A DNA stretch of 64,000 bases from Aureivirga sp. CE67. GTDB taxonomy: Bacteria; Bacteroidota; Bacteroidia; Flavobacteriales; Flavobacteriaceae. Below the pieces are notes generated by a model that had not been told where the DNA came from, did no database searches, and saw nothing but the letters and a program-made list of their open reading frames with translations. How positions within the stretch are numbered: position 1 is the first letter of the stretch; each line of letters opens with the position of its first letter. The translations under genes were made by a program, and so were the position numbers. This document shows, piece after piece, positions 6,436 to 14,359 of this stretch. Where the stretch lies: the NCBI RefSeq assembly GCF_015767245.1, contig NZ_JADOTV010000001.1, positions 1-64,000 on the forward strand. The letters are read 5' to 3'.

Positions 6436-7530
6436 ATGAAAAGGTTAGTCGTAAATGCGGGAGAAATTGCTATGAGTTTTAGTCACGGAAATGTAGAAGA
6501 TATCTACGAAACCGGAACTTATTGGGTTGGTTTTAGAAAAGAAATAAAGATGTATAGTCTTTTACATTCTTTCACACCACCAGTAGCTCTAGAACTTTTG
6601 AAGAAAAATGAAGATTTTCTTCGTTTAGCAAAAATTATAGATGTAAATGACAATGAAATATGTTTACACTATAGGAATGGAAAATTTCAAAGCATCTTAC
6701 GAGCTGGCGAATATGTTTTTTGGAATGGTATTAATGAAGATACTTTCCAAAAAATAGATTTTACAAATTATGAAATCGGTGATTCGATCTCTGACGAGAT
6801 TATTTCAAAATATGAGTTTGCTTCTTTTGTAAAAAGATTTGATATTCAACCTTATGAAAAGGGAATATTACTTGTAAATTCAAAATTTGAAAAATGGTTG
6901 GATCCTGGATTTTATCGTTTTTGGAAAAATGCCACAAAGATTGAAGTTTTGAAAGTAGATTTAAGAGAGAAGCAGTTGGAGGTTGTTGGTCAAGAAATAT
7001 TGACACAAGACAAAGCTAATCTGCGAATCAATTTTGTGATGAATTTCAAGGTGGAAGATGTGTATAAAGTAACTTTTGAAATAAAAGATTATGAAAAACA
7101 ACTTTATTTAATGGGACAAATGCTTTTGAGAAATGTAGTTTCAGAACATTCTTTTGATAAATTATTAGAAGATAAAAATGAAATTGCAGATGCTGTTTTT
7201 AATGAATTCAAAGAAAAAGCTAAAAGCATTGGTGTAAAATTAATTAGTTGTGGAATCAAAGACATTATTCTTCCTGGAGATATCAAAGAAATAATGAATC
7301 AAGTATTGGTGGCACAGAAAAAAGCACAAGCAAATGTTATCATGCGTCGTGAAGAGACAGCTTCTACAAGAAGTTTGTTAAACACCGCAAAACTTATGGA
7401 AAATAACGAAATGTTATTAAAACTGAAAGAAATGGAATACGTAGAAAAAATTACGGAAAAAGTAGAGACAATTTCTCTTTCAGGAGGCACACAGATTGCC
7501 GAGCAACTCAAAAATTTATTTGTAAAATGA
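6436..7530 (+). CDS. SPFH/band-7 (slipin-like) protein coupled to RtcB
   Basis: A 364-residue protein. Residues about 140-300 show an SPFH/band-7 pattern: VKRFDIQPYEKGILLVN, DLREKQLEVVGQEILTQDKANLRINFVMNFKV, then a helical segment with QVLVAQKKAQANVIMRREETAS typical of slipins. The first 130 residues look like a degenerate copy of the same start (an AGEIAMSF...GTYWVGF block). No clear N-terminal membrane helix is visible, unusual for slipins. The stop overlaps the rtcB start by 4 bases (ATGA), so the two are translationally coupled. SPFH proteins assemble into membrane-associated rings, and pairing with RtcB is known from other bacterial RNA-repair neighbourhoods. A scaffold role is inferred. 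It is preceded by the non-coding tRNA-like region. Confidence 0.85.
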   Translation: MKRLVVNAGEIAMSFSHGNVEDIYETGTYWVGFRKEIKMYSLLHSFTPPVALELLKKNEDFLRLAKIIDVNDNEICLHYRNGKFQSILRAGEYVFWNGINEDTFQKIDFTNYEIGDSISDEIISKYEFASFVKRFDIQPYEKGILLVNSKFEKWLDPGFYRFWKNATKIEVLKVDLREKQLEVVGQEILTQDKANLRINFVMNFKVEDVYKVTFEIKDYEKQLYLMGQMLLRNVVSEHSFDKLLEDKNEIADAVFNEFKEKAKSIGVKLISCGIKDIILPGDIKEIMNQVLVAQKKAQANVIMRREETASTRSLLNTAKLMENNEMLLKLKEMEYVEKITEKVETISLSGGTQIAEQLKNLFVK

Positions 7531-8915
7531 AACTTACTGGACAAGACATATTAAAACTAGGATATAAACAAGGAAAAGAAATCGGATTAGCATTAAAAAT
7601 CGCTGAAACTTATCCTGAAAAAAAACAAAAACAAGCAAAACGAGATTTGAAAAAGGTGTTGAAAGCACCGATGAATTATCTCCGAAAAGAACCATTTGCA
7701 GAATTGGCAAAAGAATTGGTTTCCCCTTCTCTAAAAGAAGCAATTGTTCCATTGTTGGATGAAAAGATTGCATATAAAACCTTTGGAAAAGTACAAATCG
7801 AGCAAGGAGCAATCGACCAAATGGAAACAGCGATGAAACTTCCAGTTTCAAAAGCCGGAGCTTTGATGCCTGATGCACATCAAGGTTATGGTTTACCAAT
7901 TGGAGGAGTTTTAGCAACAGAAAATGCCATTATTCCTTATGCAGTTGGTGTGGATATCGGTTGTCGAATGTGTATGAGTATTTACGATTTACCCGTTTCG
8001 ATGCTTCGAGAGGAGAAACGAATGTTCAAAGATCTGTTGAATGTTAATACTCGTTTTGGAAGAGAATCTTTTGAAAATTCAATGGATCATGAGATTTTAG
8101 AACATCAAACTTTTCAGGATATTGCAATTGTTAAAACTTTAAAAGATCGTGCTGCAAAACAAATTGGAAGTTCTGGTGGAGGAAATCATTTTGTAGAATT
8201 CGGAATTGTAGAAATCACTGACGAAAACAACGAATTTGATCTTCCTACTGGGAAATATCTAGGATTGCTTTCGCATTCTGGTTCTCGAGGTATGGGAGCT
8301 TTTATTGCAAAACATTATACAAATCTAGCAATGCAAAATTGTAAACTTCCAAAAGAAGCAAAACATTTGGCTTGGTTAGATATGAATAAGCAAGAAGGAC
8401 AAGAATACTGGTTGGCAATGAATTTAGCTGGAGATTATGCTTCTGCTTGTCATCATCAGATTCATGAGCGAATGGAAAAAAGTTTGCAAGCTACGACTTT
8501 AGCAATGGTGGAAAATCATCATAATTTCGCTTGGAAAGAAATGGATCAGTTCGGAAATGAGCGAATCGTTCACCGAAAAGGAGCAACTCCAGCAGGAAAA
8601 GGAGTTCTTGGAGTAATTCCAGGTTCGATGACTGATCCAGGATTTATCGTTCGAGGAAAAGGAAGTATTCTTTCACTAAATTCGGCTTCGCACGGTGCTG
8701 GTAGAAAGATGTCTCGTCGAAAAGCCGAAAGCATGCTGCAAAAAAAAGATGTGAAAAAATTCTTGAAACATCATGGTGTAGAAGTTATCGGTTCTGGTCT
8801 TGATGAAGCTCCGATGGCTTATAAAGACATCAATGAAGTGATGAATTATCAAAGTGATTTGGTGGATGTAATCGGAACATTTCAGCCTAAAATTGTAAGA
8901 ATGTCAAAGGATTAA
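7527..8915 (+). CDS. rtcB: RtcB RNA-splicing ligase
   Basis: A 462-residue GTP- and Mn-dependent RNA ligase joining 2',3'-cyclic-phosphate or 3'-phosphate ends to 5'-hydroxyl ends. Signatures in order: PDAHQGYGLPIGGV, metal-binding GVDIGCRM near residue 140 (Asp and Cys ligands), GGGNHFVEF, HSGSRGMG near 250, VENHHNFAW, IPGSMTDPGFIVRG, and SHGAGR near 387 with the histidine that becomes guanylylated. The C-terminus ends in the usual conserved segment. All residues needed for activity appear intact. The start overlaps the SPFH stop. It is the only RNA end-joining enzyme visible here and sits near four interrupted or permuted tRNA-like RNAs, which makes tRNA splicing or repair the natural hypothesis. 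No rtcA or rtcR is present in the window. Confidence 0.97.
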   Translation: MKLTGQDILKLGYKQGKEIGLALKIAETYPEKKQKQAKRDLKKVLKAPMNYLRKEPFAELAKELVSPSLKEAIVPLLDEKIAYKTFGKVQIEQGAIDQMETAMKLPVSKAGALMPDAHQGYGLPIGGVLATENAIIPYAVGVDIGCRMCMSIYDLPVSMLREEKRMFKDLLNVNTRFGRESFENSMDHEILEHQTFQDIAIVKTLKDRAAKQIGSSGGGNHFVEFGIVEITDENNEFDLPTGKYLGLLSHSGSRGMGAFIAKHYTNLAMQNCKLPKEAKHLAWLDMNKQEGQEYWLAMNLAGDYASACHHQIHERMEKSLQATTLAMVENHHNFAWKEMDQFGNERIVHRKGATPAGKGVLGVIPGSMTDPGFIVRGKGSILSLNSASHGAGRKMSRRKAESMLQKKDVKKFLKHHGVEVIGSGLDEAPMAYKDINEVMNYQSDLVDVIGTFQPKIVRMSKD

Positions 8916-8933
8916 TTTTAAAATTTAATAGTA

Positions 8934-8966
8934 AAGCAAGAAGAGAAATTTTCTTGCTTTTTTTTA
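8934..8966 (+). terminator. intrinsic terminator after rtcB
   Basis: AAGCAAGAA 8934-8942 pairs with TTCTTGCTT 8951-8959 and runs into a T8 tract. It closes the SPFH-rtcB transcript and marks the right end of the RNA-repair-like locus. Confidence 0.9.
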
Positions 8967-9017
8967 TTTTTTATTGAATACTTTTATTTATAATTGCAAA
9001 AAAAATTAACATTTGTT

Positions 9018-9770
9018 ATGATTATATTCAACATTCAAGCAGCAATTCTTGGTGCTATCATTGCTATTATTATTTATCTTATAAGTTTTATTTATCCTGA
9101 AATCACTTCCATAAAAGGTACTCCTTTCTGGTTAATTTGTTTTGTGACCGCTTCTCTTGGTGAGTTTATCAAAATTAAAGCAAAATTATTTTGGCTTCCA
9201 GCTTGGCTTATCACCTTTCTTGGTTTAGCTATTTCGTCCTATTTTGATATACAAGATGATATCTTTCCAACTTTCTTGATTCTAGGACTTATTTTTTCTG
9301 CATTACCTATTTATTTGGCAAAATCAAATTTTCAAAAAAAATGGAATAATGCTCAAAAAAGTTTAGAAATTTTAAAATCGAAAGAAATCACTGAATTTGA
9401 TTCTAAAGAGTATTACACTCTTTTACTTGATGCTCTTTTTATTTCAGAATTTGCCGATGAAAATAATGTCCATGAACATATTATGTTTCAGTTATTCATC
9501 AAAACTTGGTTGAAAAATAAAAATGTTCAAAACCATTATTTTGATTTTCTAAACTACTTGAGTTTAAATATTCCAAAAGAAGATTTTGATAAGAAATTTA
9601 AATTATTCCAACATTATTTATCAATTATAAATGCTAAAGAAACTGTTTATTTTAACGATTACATGTTTATGGAAATGGCAGTCTATTTTAAAGATTGGAT
9701 TTGGTTCAAAAACCCAACGAATAAAACTACTATAAAAGAAGAAAATTTAAAATTCAGAACAGTAGAATAA
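9018..9770 (+). CDS. membrane protein of unknown function
   Basis: About 250 residues from ATG 9018; a TTG at 8994 would add 8 residues, but the ATG is preferred. Four hydrophobic segments fill the first 110 residues (ILGAIIAIIIYLISFIY, FWLICFVTASLGEF, LPAWLITFLGLAISS, FPTFLILGLIFSALPIYLA). About 140 residues of soluble, aromatic-rich helical sequence follow. No family is recognised. It lies after the rtcB terminator, so it is probably an independent transcript, and before a dispersed repeat. Confidence 0.7.
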   Translation: MIIFNIQAAILGAIIAIIIYLISFIYPEITSIKGTPFWLICFVTASLGEFIKIKAKLFWLPAWLITFLGLAISSYFDIQDDIFPTFLILGLIFSALPIYLAKSNFQKKWNNAQKSLEILKSKEITEFDSKEYYTLLLDALFISEFADENNVHEHIMFQLFIKTWLKNKNVQNHYFDFLNYLSLNIPKEDFDKKFKLFQHYLSIINAKETVYFNDYMFMEMAVYFKDWIWFKNPTNKTTIKEENLKFRTVE

Positions 9771-9927
9771 GGCTGCATCCCTATCGGGTCGTGCTATCCG
9801 TTACAAGTTCGCAGCAAAAAACCTTGTATTTCTAAAGAATCCGTGGGCTTCCGTTGGTCGCCTCCTTTTCTTAAGAACTACAAGGTTTTCTGCTTTACGA
9901 GCTTTCCACTTCTATCACTTGCAGAAG
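9771..9927 (+). repeat. dispersed intergenic repeat with internal palindrome
   Basis: This stretch contains CCCTATCGGGTCGTGCTATCCG, a form of the flavobacterial repeat also seen near 45965 and 49648, then an inverted pair AACCTTGTA (near 9820) and TACAAGGTT (near 9886). Bases 9838-9865 recur exactly, inverted, at 24448-24475. The remainder up to the serine dehydratase start is AT-rich, with TAATTTCG at 10016-10023 as a possible -7 promoter element. Confidence 0.7.
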
Positions 9928-10015
9928 TAAATTACTAATCCTGAAGCTTTTCATAAAAATTATTAAAAAAGATTCTACAGCAAAAAAACAACACAATTTT
10001 ATCAGATTAATATTG

Positions 10016-10023
10016 TAATTTCG
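10016..10023 (+). promoter_or_regulatory. possible Bacteroidota -7 element upstream of sdaA
   Basis: TAATTTCG resembles the Bacteroidota -7 consensus TAnnTTTG and lies 23 bases before the sdaA start codon. No clear upstream TTG box at the usual spacing was found, so this is only a candidate. Confidence 0.25.
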
Positions 10024-10045
10024 CATCAGTAAAATTTATTTTTAA

Positions 10046-11461
10046 ATGAATAGTATAAGTGTTTTCGATATGCTAAAGATCGGTGTTGGACCTTCCAGCT
10101 CCCATACTTTAGGACCTTGGAGAGCATCTGAGCGATGGATAAAAGAACTAAAAGAAGAAAATCATTTTGATAAAGTAAAAAATATCAAAGTTGATTTATA
10201 TGGTTCCCTTTCTCTTACTGGTAAAGGTCACGCTACAGATATTGCTGTAATTTTAGGACTTTTTGGTGCTGACCCAGAATATTTTGATACCACCAAAATA
10301 GAAAGTACCATCGAAGAAATCAATGAAACCAAAACATTAGATTTCAACAATGAATTGAAAGTAAATTTTGATCCAGAATCAGATATTACTTTTCATAAAA
10401 CATTCTTACCATTTCATTCAAATGGTCTGACTTATACTGCAACTTTAGAAGATAATTCAGAAATTACAAGTACCTTCTACTCTATCGGTGGAGGATTTAT
10501 TTGTAAAGAAAATGACGGAGATTCAGATATTGAAGAAACGAAAAAACTTCCTTATCCGATTAATTCTTCCAAAGATCTTTTAGCACATTGTGAAAGAGAA
10601 AACAAACAAGTTTATGAAATTGTTCTTGAAAACGAAAAAACTTGGCGTGATGAAGAAGAAATTTATCATCAGTTAGATCGTGTATGGAACACAATGCTAG
10701 AATGTGCCTACCTTGGTTGCCAAACTGAAGGACATCTACCAGGAGGATTAAATGTACGAAGAAGAGCTTATGATTTACATAAGTCTTTAATTAAGAAAAA
10801 TGAATATACAAAAGATACTTGGGTAGAAACAATCCGAAAAATGGATGTAAAATTCCATAAAATCTTCAAATGGATTAGCTGTTTTGCTTTAAGTGTAAAC
10901 GAAGTAAATGCATCTTTAGGAAGAGTTGTAACAGCACCAACAAACGGAAGTGCTGGAGTAATTCCTGCTGTATTGATGTATTATCAATGTTTTGTAAACA
11001 AATTTGCAACAAAAAAAGAAATCCGTAGATTCTTGATGGTTGCTGGAGAAATCGGGTGTATTTTCAAGAAAAATGCAACTATCTCTGCCGCAATGGGAGG
11101 ATGTCAAGCAGAAATCGGAGTTTCTTCTGCAATGGCAGCTGGAGCTTTAACAGAATTATTAGGTGGAACTCCCGAACAAGTAACTATCGCTGCAGAAATT
11201 GCGATGGAACATCATTTAGGATTAACATGTGATCCGATTGGAGGTTTGGTACAAATTCCTTGTATTGAAAGAAATTCAATGGGAGCAATTAAAGCAATTC
11301 ATGCTGCGGAATTAGCTTTGGAAAGTAATGCAAATCATGCGAAAGTAACCTTGGATGAAGTAATTCAGACTATGTGGGAAACTGCACAAGATATGAATAT
11401 AAAATATAAAGAAACATCTACTGGAGGTTTAGCTGTATCAGTTAATGCGGTAGATTGTTAA
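10046..11461 (+). CDS. sdaA: L-serine ammonia-lyase, single-chain iron-sulfur type
   Basis: A 471-residue enzyme deaminating L-serine to pyruvate and ammonia. The N-terminal beta domain starts with [23 protein letters not shown]. The C-terminal alpha domain holds cysteines expected to bind the 4Fe-4S cluster: GCIF near 336, GGCQ near 351, and the pair LTCDP and IPCIER near 394 and 405. Length and order match the single-chain SdaA/SdaB family. It is a stand-alone gene between a repeat and a convergent membrane protein gene, ending near an unusual long inverted repeat. Confidence 0.95.
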   Translation: MNSISVFDMLKIGVGPSSSHTLGPWRASERWIKELKEENHFDKVKNIKVDLYGSLSLTGKGHATDIAVILGLFGADPEYFDTTKIESTIEEINETKTLDFNNELKVNFDPESDITFHKTFLPFHSNGLTYTATLEDNSEITSTFYSIGGGFICKENDGDSDIEETKKLPYPINSSKDLLAHCERENKQVYEIVLENEKTWRDEEEIYHQLDRVWNTMLECAYLGCQTEGHLPGGLNVRRRAYDLHKSLIKKNEYTKDTWVETIRKMDVKFHKIFKWISCFALSVNEVNASLGRVVTAPTNGSAGVIPAVLMYYQCFVNKFATKKEIRRFLMVAGEIGCIFKKNATISAAMGGCQAEIGVSSAMAAGALTELLGGTPEQVTIAAEIAMEHHLGLTCDPIGGLVQIPCIERNSMGAIKAIHAAELALESNANHAKVTLDEVIQTMWETAQDMNIKYKETSTGGLAVSVNAVDC

Positions 11462-11470
11462 AAAATAAAA

Positions 11471-11540
11471 AAACAAAACTAGTAGTAGGTAATCATCTTA
11501 TGGCAAAAGAATTTACAGCTTCAATCTGCTAGTTTTGTTT
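11471..11540. terminator. perfect 12-bp inverted repeat with long loop between convergent genes
   Basis: AAACAAAACTAG 11471-11482 is exactly complementary to CTAGTTTTGTTT 11529-11540. The loop is 46 bases, far longer than for an ordinary intrinsic terminator. The position between sdaA and the convergent membrane-protein gene favours a bidirectional terminator, but the loop could hold a small RNA or be the remnant of an insertion. Confidence 0.5.
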
Positions 11541-11552
11541 GTAATATTATCC

Positions 11553-12014
11553 CTATTTAGCTTTTTTCTTTCTGACAATTGTTTTCTTTACGTCTTTCCA
11601 ATATTGCATAATTATAAATGAAGTAACTACTGCAGAAGCCATACCTTCAAAGAATACTGCAAAAACTGCCATAGGAGCTGTTAAATTATCACCCCACACA
11701 AACGATGTTTCTAAAACTTTGATAAAAGAAGGTGAAATAAATTGTAAATATATCGCCAACGAAACAGTAGAAAGTATTACCGATAAACTTGCTGTTGATA
11801 GTGAAATCGACATGTTTTGGAAATAATCATGTTCGCCATTTACATTTACATTTTTACGAATAGCACCATTTACTCCCCACAAAACAAAAACGAAGTTTAG
11901 TAATCTTAACTCAACAACATCATCCAATCCCAGTAATTTCATTACTAAAAAATAAACAATGATACATACGTATATTTTTAAAGTCTGTGTCCATATTATT
12001 TTTGAAGCTGTCAT
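11553..12014 (-). CDS. small membrane protein, DUF4199-like appearance
   Basis: A 153-residue protein with about four hydrophobic segments (YVCIIVYFLVMKLLG, LLNFVFVLWGVNGAI, SLSTASLSVILSTVSLAIYL, and LTAPMAVFAVFFEGMASAVVTSFIIM) and a basic C-terminal tail KKTIVRKKKAK. The layout, with a short EGMASAVVTSFI helix near the end, is like small Bacteroidota membrane proteins of the DUF4199 type, but this is a weak resemblance. It starts at ATG 12014 and is convergent with sdaA. Function unknown. Confidence 0.7.
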   Translation of the reverse strand: MTASKIIWTQTLKIYVCIIVYFLVMKLLGLDDVVELRLLNFVFVLWGVNGAIRKNVNVNGEHDYFQNMSISLSTASLSVILSTVSLAIYLQFISPSFIKVLETSFVWGDNLTAPMAVFAVFFEGMASAVVTSFIIMQYWKDVKKTIVRKKKAK

Positions 12015-12091
12015 AATCGTAAATATTTTTTAGAGTTAACTTTATTCAAATTACTAAAAATTCTATTTCCTTTAAATCATTTATCTTTTTT

Positions 12092-12943
12092 TTAACCTAA
12101 TTCCAAGGAAGTTACACCATAAATTTTATCAATTGGCAAATCCGGAATTCCGTTTTTATACATACGAACTGTTCTTGAAACTTCTTTCATTTGGTACTTT
12201 TCCACTAAACTTTTAGACTCAAAATTTGGTTCTGGAATATCAATAAATATGTCTGAAAATTCATCAGCATAAGAAAAAGCAGCTTTTAATAATTCTTCGG
12301 CATAGCCTAATTTCTCCGAGAAAAGTGGGCCAATTTTATAACCATTATCACATTTTCTGATAGTAATAAACCCTTTGACTTTATATCCTTCTAAAAAAAC
12401 AAAGCTTTTAGCATCTTTTAATTTTATCCATTCTTTTAAAAATTTTTTTCTCCTAGATGGAAAAAATTTAGAATCGAAAGTATATAGTTTTCCAAAAGAA
12501 ATTTTAGAAGCCTTTTTAATTTTTTTAGTATAATCCGATTTAAAATTATTATGAATTACATAACGAACATTTGTGTATGCAGATGCAAAACCACTTTCGT
12601 GATAATTTTCTTCTCTTTGTGTAACACCATCTAAGCCAATAATATCAGTTCCTAGATAATGCATTCCATGATTCCATAGCTTTTTTCCTAATCCTTTATC
12701 TCTATATTCTTGTTTAACAATAAAACATCCTAAAAAACCGAATTTATCTTTATACTTAACAGCTGAAAAACTTCCAATCAATTCATCTTCATTATATATA
12801 CCGAAAAAACCTTTTTTATCTGTTTTAAAAAAAGCTTTCATATCATATTTCCCAGGGTTCCAACCTTCCTCTTTTATAAATTCATAAACATGTTTTAAAT
12901 CTTTCCTTTTGATATGTTTTACTTTATAATCTTGAATTTCCAT
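12092..12943 (-). CDS. GNAT acetyltransferase with second C-terminal GNAT-like domain
   Basis: A 283-residue protein. Residues about 40-110 contain the acetyl-CoA binding block of GNAT enzymes, FLGCFIVKQEYRDKGLGKKLW (A motif with R-D-K-G-L-G). From about 190 a second GNAT-like half (KVKGFITIRKCDNGYKIGPLF ... YADEFSDIFIDIPEPN ... YQMKEVSRTVRMYKNG) matches the Acetyltransf_18/YitH type. The substrate is unknown. It is monocistronic, with the TPR gene downstream on the same strand direction separated by a terminator at 13016. Confidence 0.85.
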   Translation of the reverse strand: MEIQDYKVKHIKRKDLKHVYEFIKEEGWNPGKYDMKAFFKTDKKGFFGIYNEDELIGSFSAVKYKDKFGFLGCFIVKQEYRDKGLGKKLWNHGMHYLGTDIIGLDGVTQREENYHESGFASAYTNVRYVIHNNFKSDYTKKIKKASKISFGKLYTFDSKFFPSRRKKFLKEWIKLKDAKSFVFLEGYKVKGFITIRKCDNGYKIGPLFSEKLGYAEELLKAAFSYADEFSDIFIDIPEPNFESKSLVEKYQMKEVSRTVRMYKNGIPDLPIDKIYGVTSLELG

Positions 12944-13015
12944 ATTAACTTCTAATTCTTATCTTCTTTAAATTAGTTATATTTTTTTGAAAATCACTCA
13001 TATAAAGACATAAAA

Positions 13016-13047
13016 AAAGAGTTACAAAAACTGTAACTCTTTTTTTA
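13016..13047 (-). terminator. intrinsic terminator after the TPR gene
   Basis: AAAGAGTTAC pairs with GTAACTCTTT around a short A-rich loop, with A/T tracts on both sides, so it can act in both directions. It lies directly downstream of the TPR protein stop codon at 13066. Confidence 0.85.
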
Positions 13048-13065
13048 ATTTATTTTAAAACAATA

Positions 13066-14340
13066 TTATTGACCAACCATTGCATCAACTTTTGCTTTAA
13101 CTTCTTTTTGTTTATCATACATTTCTAATTGACCATAGATTCCATAAAGTAAATTCCCAACAGATTCATTTGGTTTTAATTGAAATGCTTTTTCAAACGA
13201 TGGTAAAGCCTTTTTATAAAGATCCATTTGTTTAGCTTGTAAAGCATCGTATTTATCGAAATTATTTAAATTTTCGTTCATTTCTTTAACAATTGCCTTC
13301 TCTTCTTCTAAGATAGCAACACCGATGTTATTATAAGCTTCAGCATAATTAGGATCAATTTCTGTAGCCTTTTCAAAATAGCTTATTGCACCTTCAACAT
13401 CTCCTTGATCTAAAGTAACAACTCCTACATTGTAGTATAAAGTTGCATTATCTGGAGCTAATTCGATCGCTTTTTGTTGAAGATTTTTAAACATTTCCTT
13501 ATCTCCTAATGCATAGTGAACACTAGCTTCAGTTAATAATAAATCGTAATTCTTTGGTTCTTCTTCTCTCTGCTTTTTAATTAACTCTAAAGCTTTTTCG
13601 TACTGTTCTAGAGCAATATATGCATTAGACATTGTTTTCACAATTCCACTTCTTCTTGAAGGCTCAACAACTACTTGTGGATCTTTAACTAACCCTAACT
13701 TAACTTGTGTATCCATAGCCTTCTTACTAGCATGAGGAATTTCCTTTCCAGTAGATATATCTTTAGACTTATAAGTTGTTTTAATTCCAGTATATCCTGT
13801 ATCTAATAACTCTTGGTATTTATCGATAGCACCTTTATAATCTTTTGCAAAGAATAAACTTAAAGCAGCATTATCTAAATATGCTGTATCGGTAGGTTGT
13901 AATTTATATACTTGATAAAAATTCATTGCAGCTTCAGTATAATCTTTAGGAGATTTAGAATCTTTAGCCGCATTCCATTTTAATCTTGCTTCTTTATCAA
14001 ATTTTCCAACTAAAGCTGATACATTTTTTTTAGCCTCAGAAGTATATTTTTTTGATTTAGTTTCTTTTTCGTATTTTAATAATTTGTTGAAAAATTCACT
14101 TGCTTGAACGTCTTCTCCTTTACCTAAATAAGCTTTTCCCATATTTAAATAATATTTACCTAAATATTTGTTTTCACCTGTTTGATCAATAAGAGCTTTT
14201 GCTTCTTTTAAGTTTTCAATGGCTCTATCATAACTTTCAGCTTTTAAAGATTTTTCAGCTAATTTAATCTCTTTCTTTTGAGAAAAAGCTACTGTTCCAA
14301 CTAATAGAGCAGCAGATAATACGATTACCTTTTTTTTCAT
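13066..14340 (-). CDS. secreted tetratricopeptide-repeat protein
   Basis: A 424-residue protein with a signal peptide (MKKKVIVLSAALLVGTVAFSQ, cleavage after Ala or Ser-Gln). Several TPR units follow: AEKSLKAESYDRAIENLKEA, YLNMGKAYLGKGEDVQASEFFNKLL, YNVGVVTLDQGDVEGAISYF, and ATEIDPNYAEAYNNIGVAIL. Likely periplasmic or outer-membrane associated protein scaffold. It is 19 bases downstream of gyrA on the same strand, so the two are probably co-transcribed, an order often seen in flavobacteria. Confidence 0.9.
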   Translation of the reverse strand: MKKKVIVLSAALLVGTVAFSQKKEIKLAEKSLKAESYDRAIENLKEAKALIDQTGENKYLGKYYLNMGKAYLGKGEDVQASEFFNKLLKYEKETKSKKYTSEAKKNVSALVGKFDKEARLKWNAAKDSKSPKDYTEAAMNFYQVYKLQPTDTAYLDNAALSLFFAKDYKGAIDKYQELLDTGYTGIKTTYKSKDISTGKEIPHASKKAMDTQVKLGLVKDPQVVVEPSRRSGIVKTMSNAYIALEQYEKALELIKKQREEEPKNYDLLLTEASVHYALGDKEMFKNLQQKAIELAPDNATLYYNVGVVTLDQGDVEGAISYFEKATEIDPNYAEAYNNIGVAILEEEKAIVKEMNENLNNFDKYDALQAKQMDLYKKALPSFEKAFQLKPNESVGNLLYGIYGQLEMYDKQKEVKAKVDAMVGQ

Positions 14341-14359
14341 CTTGGGTTTAGTCTATTTA

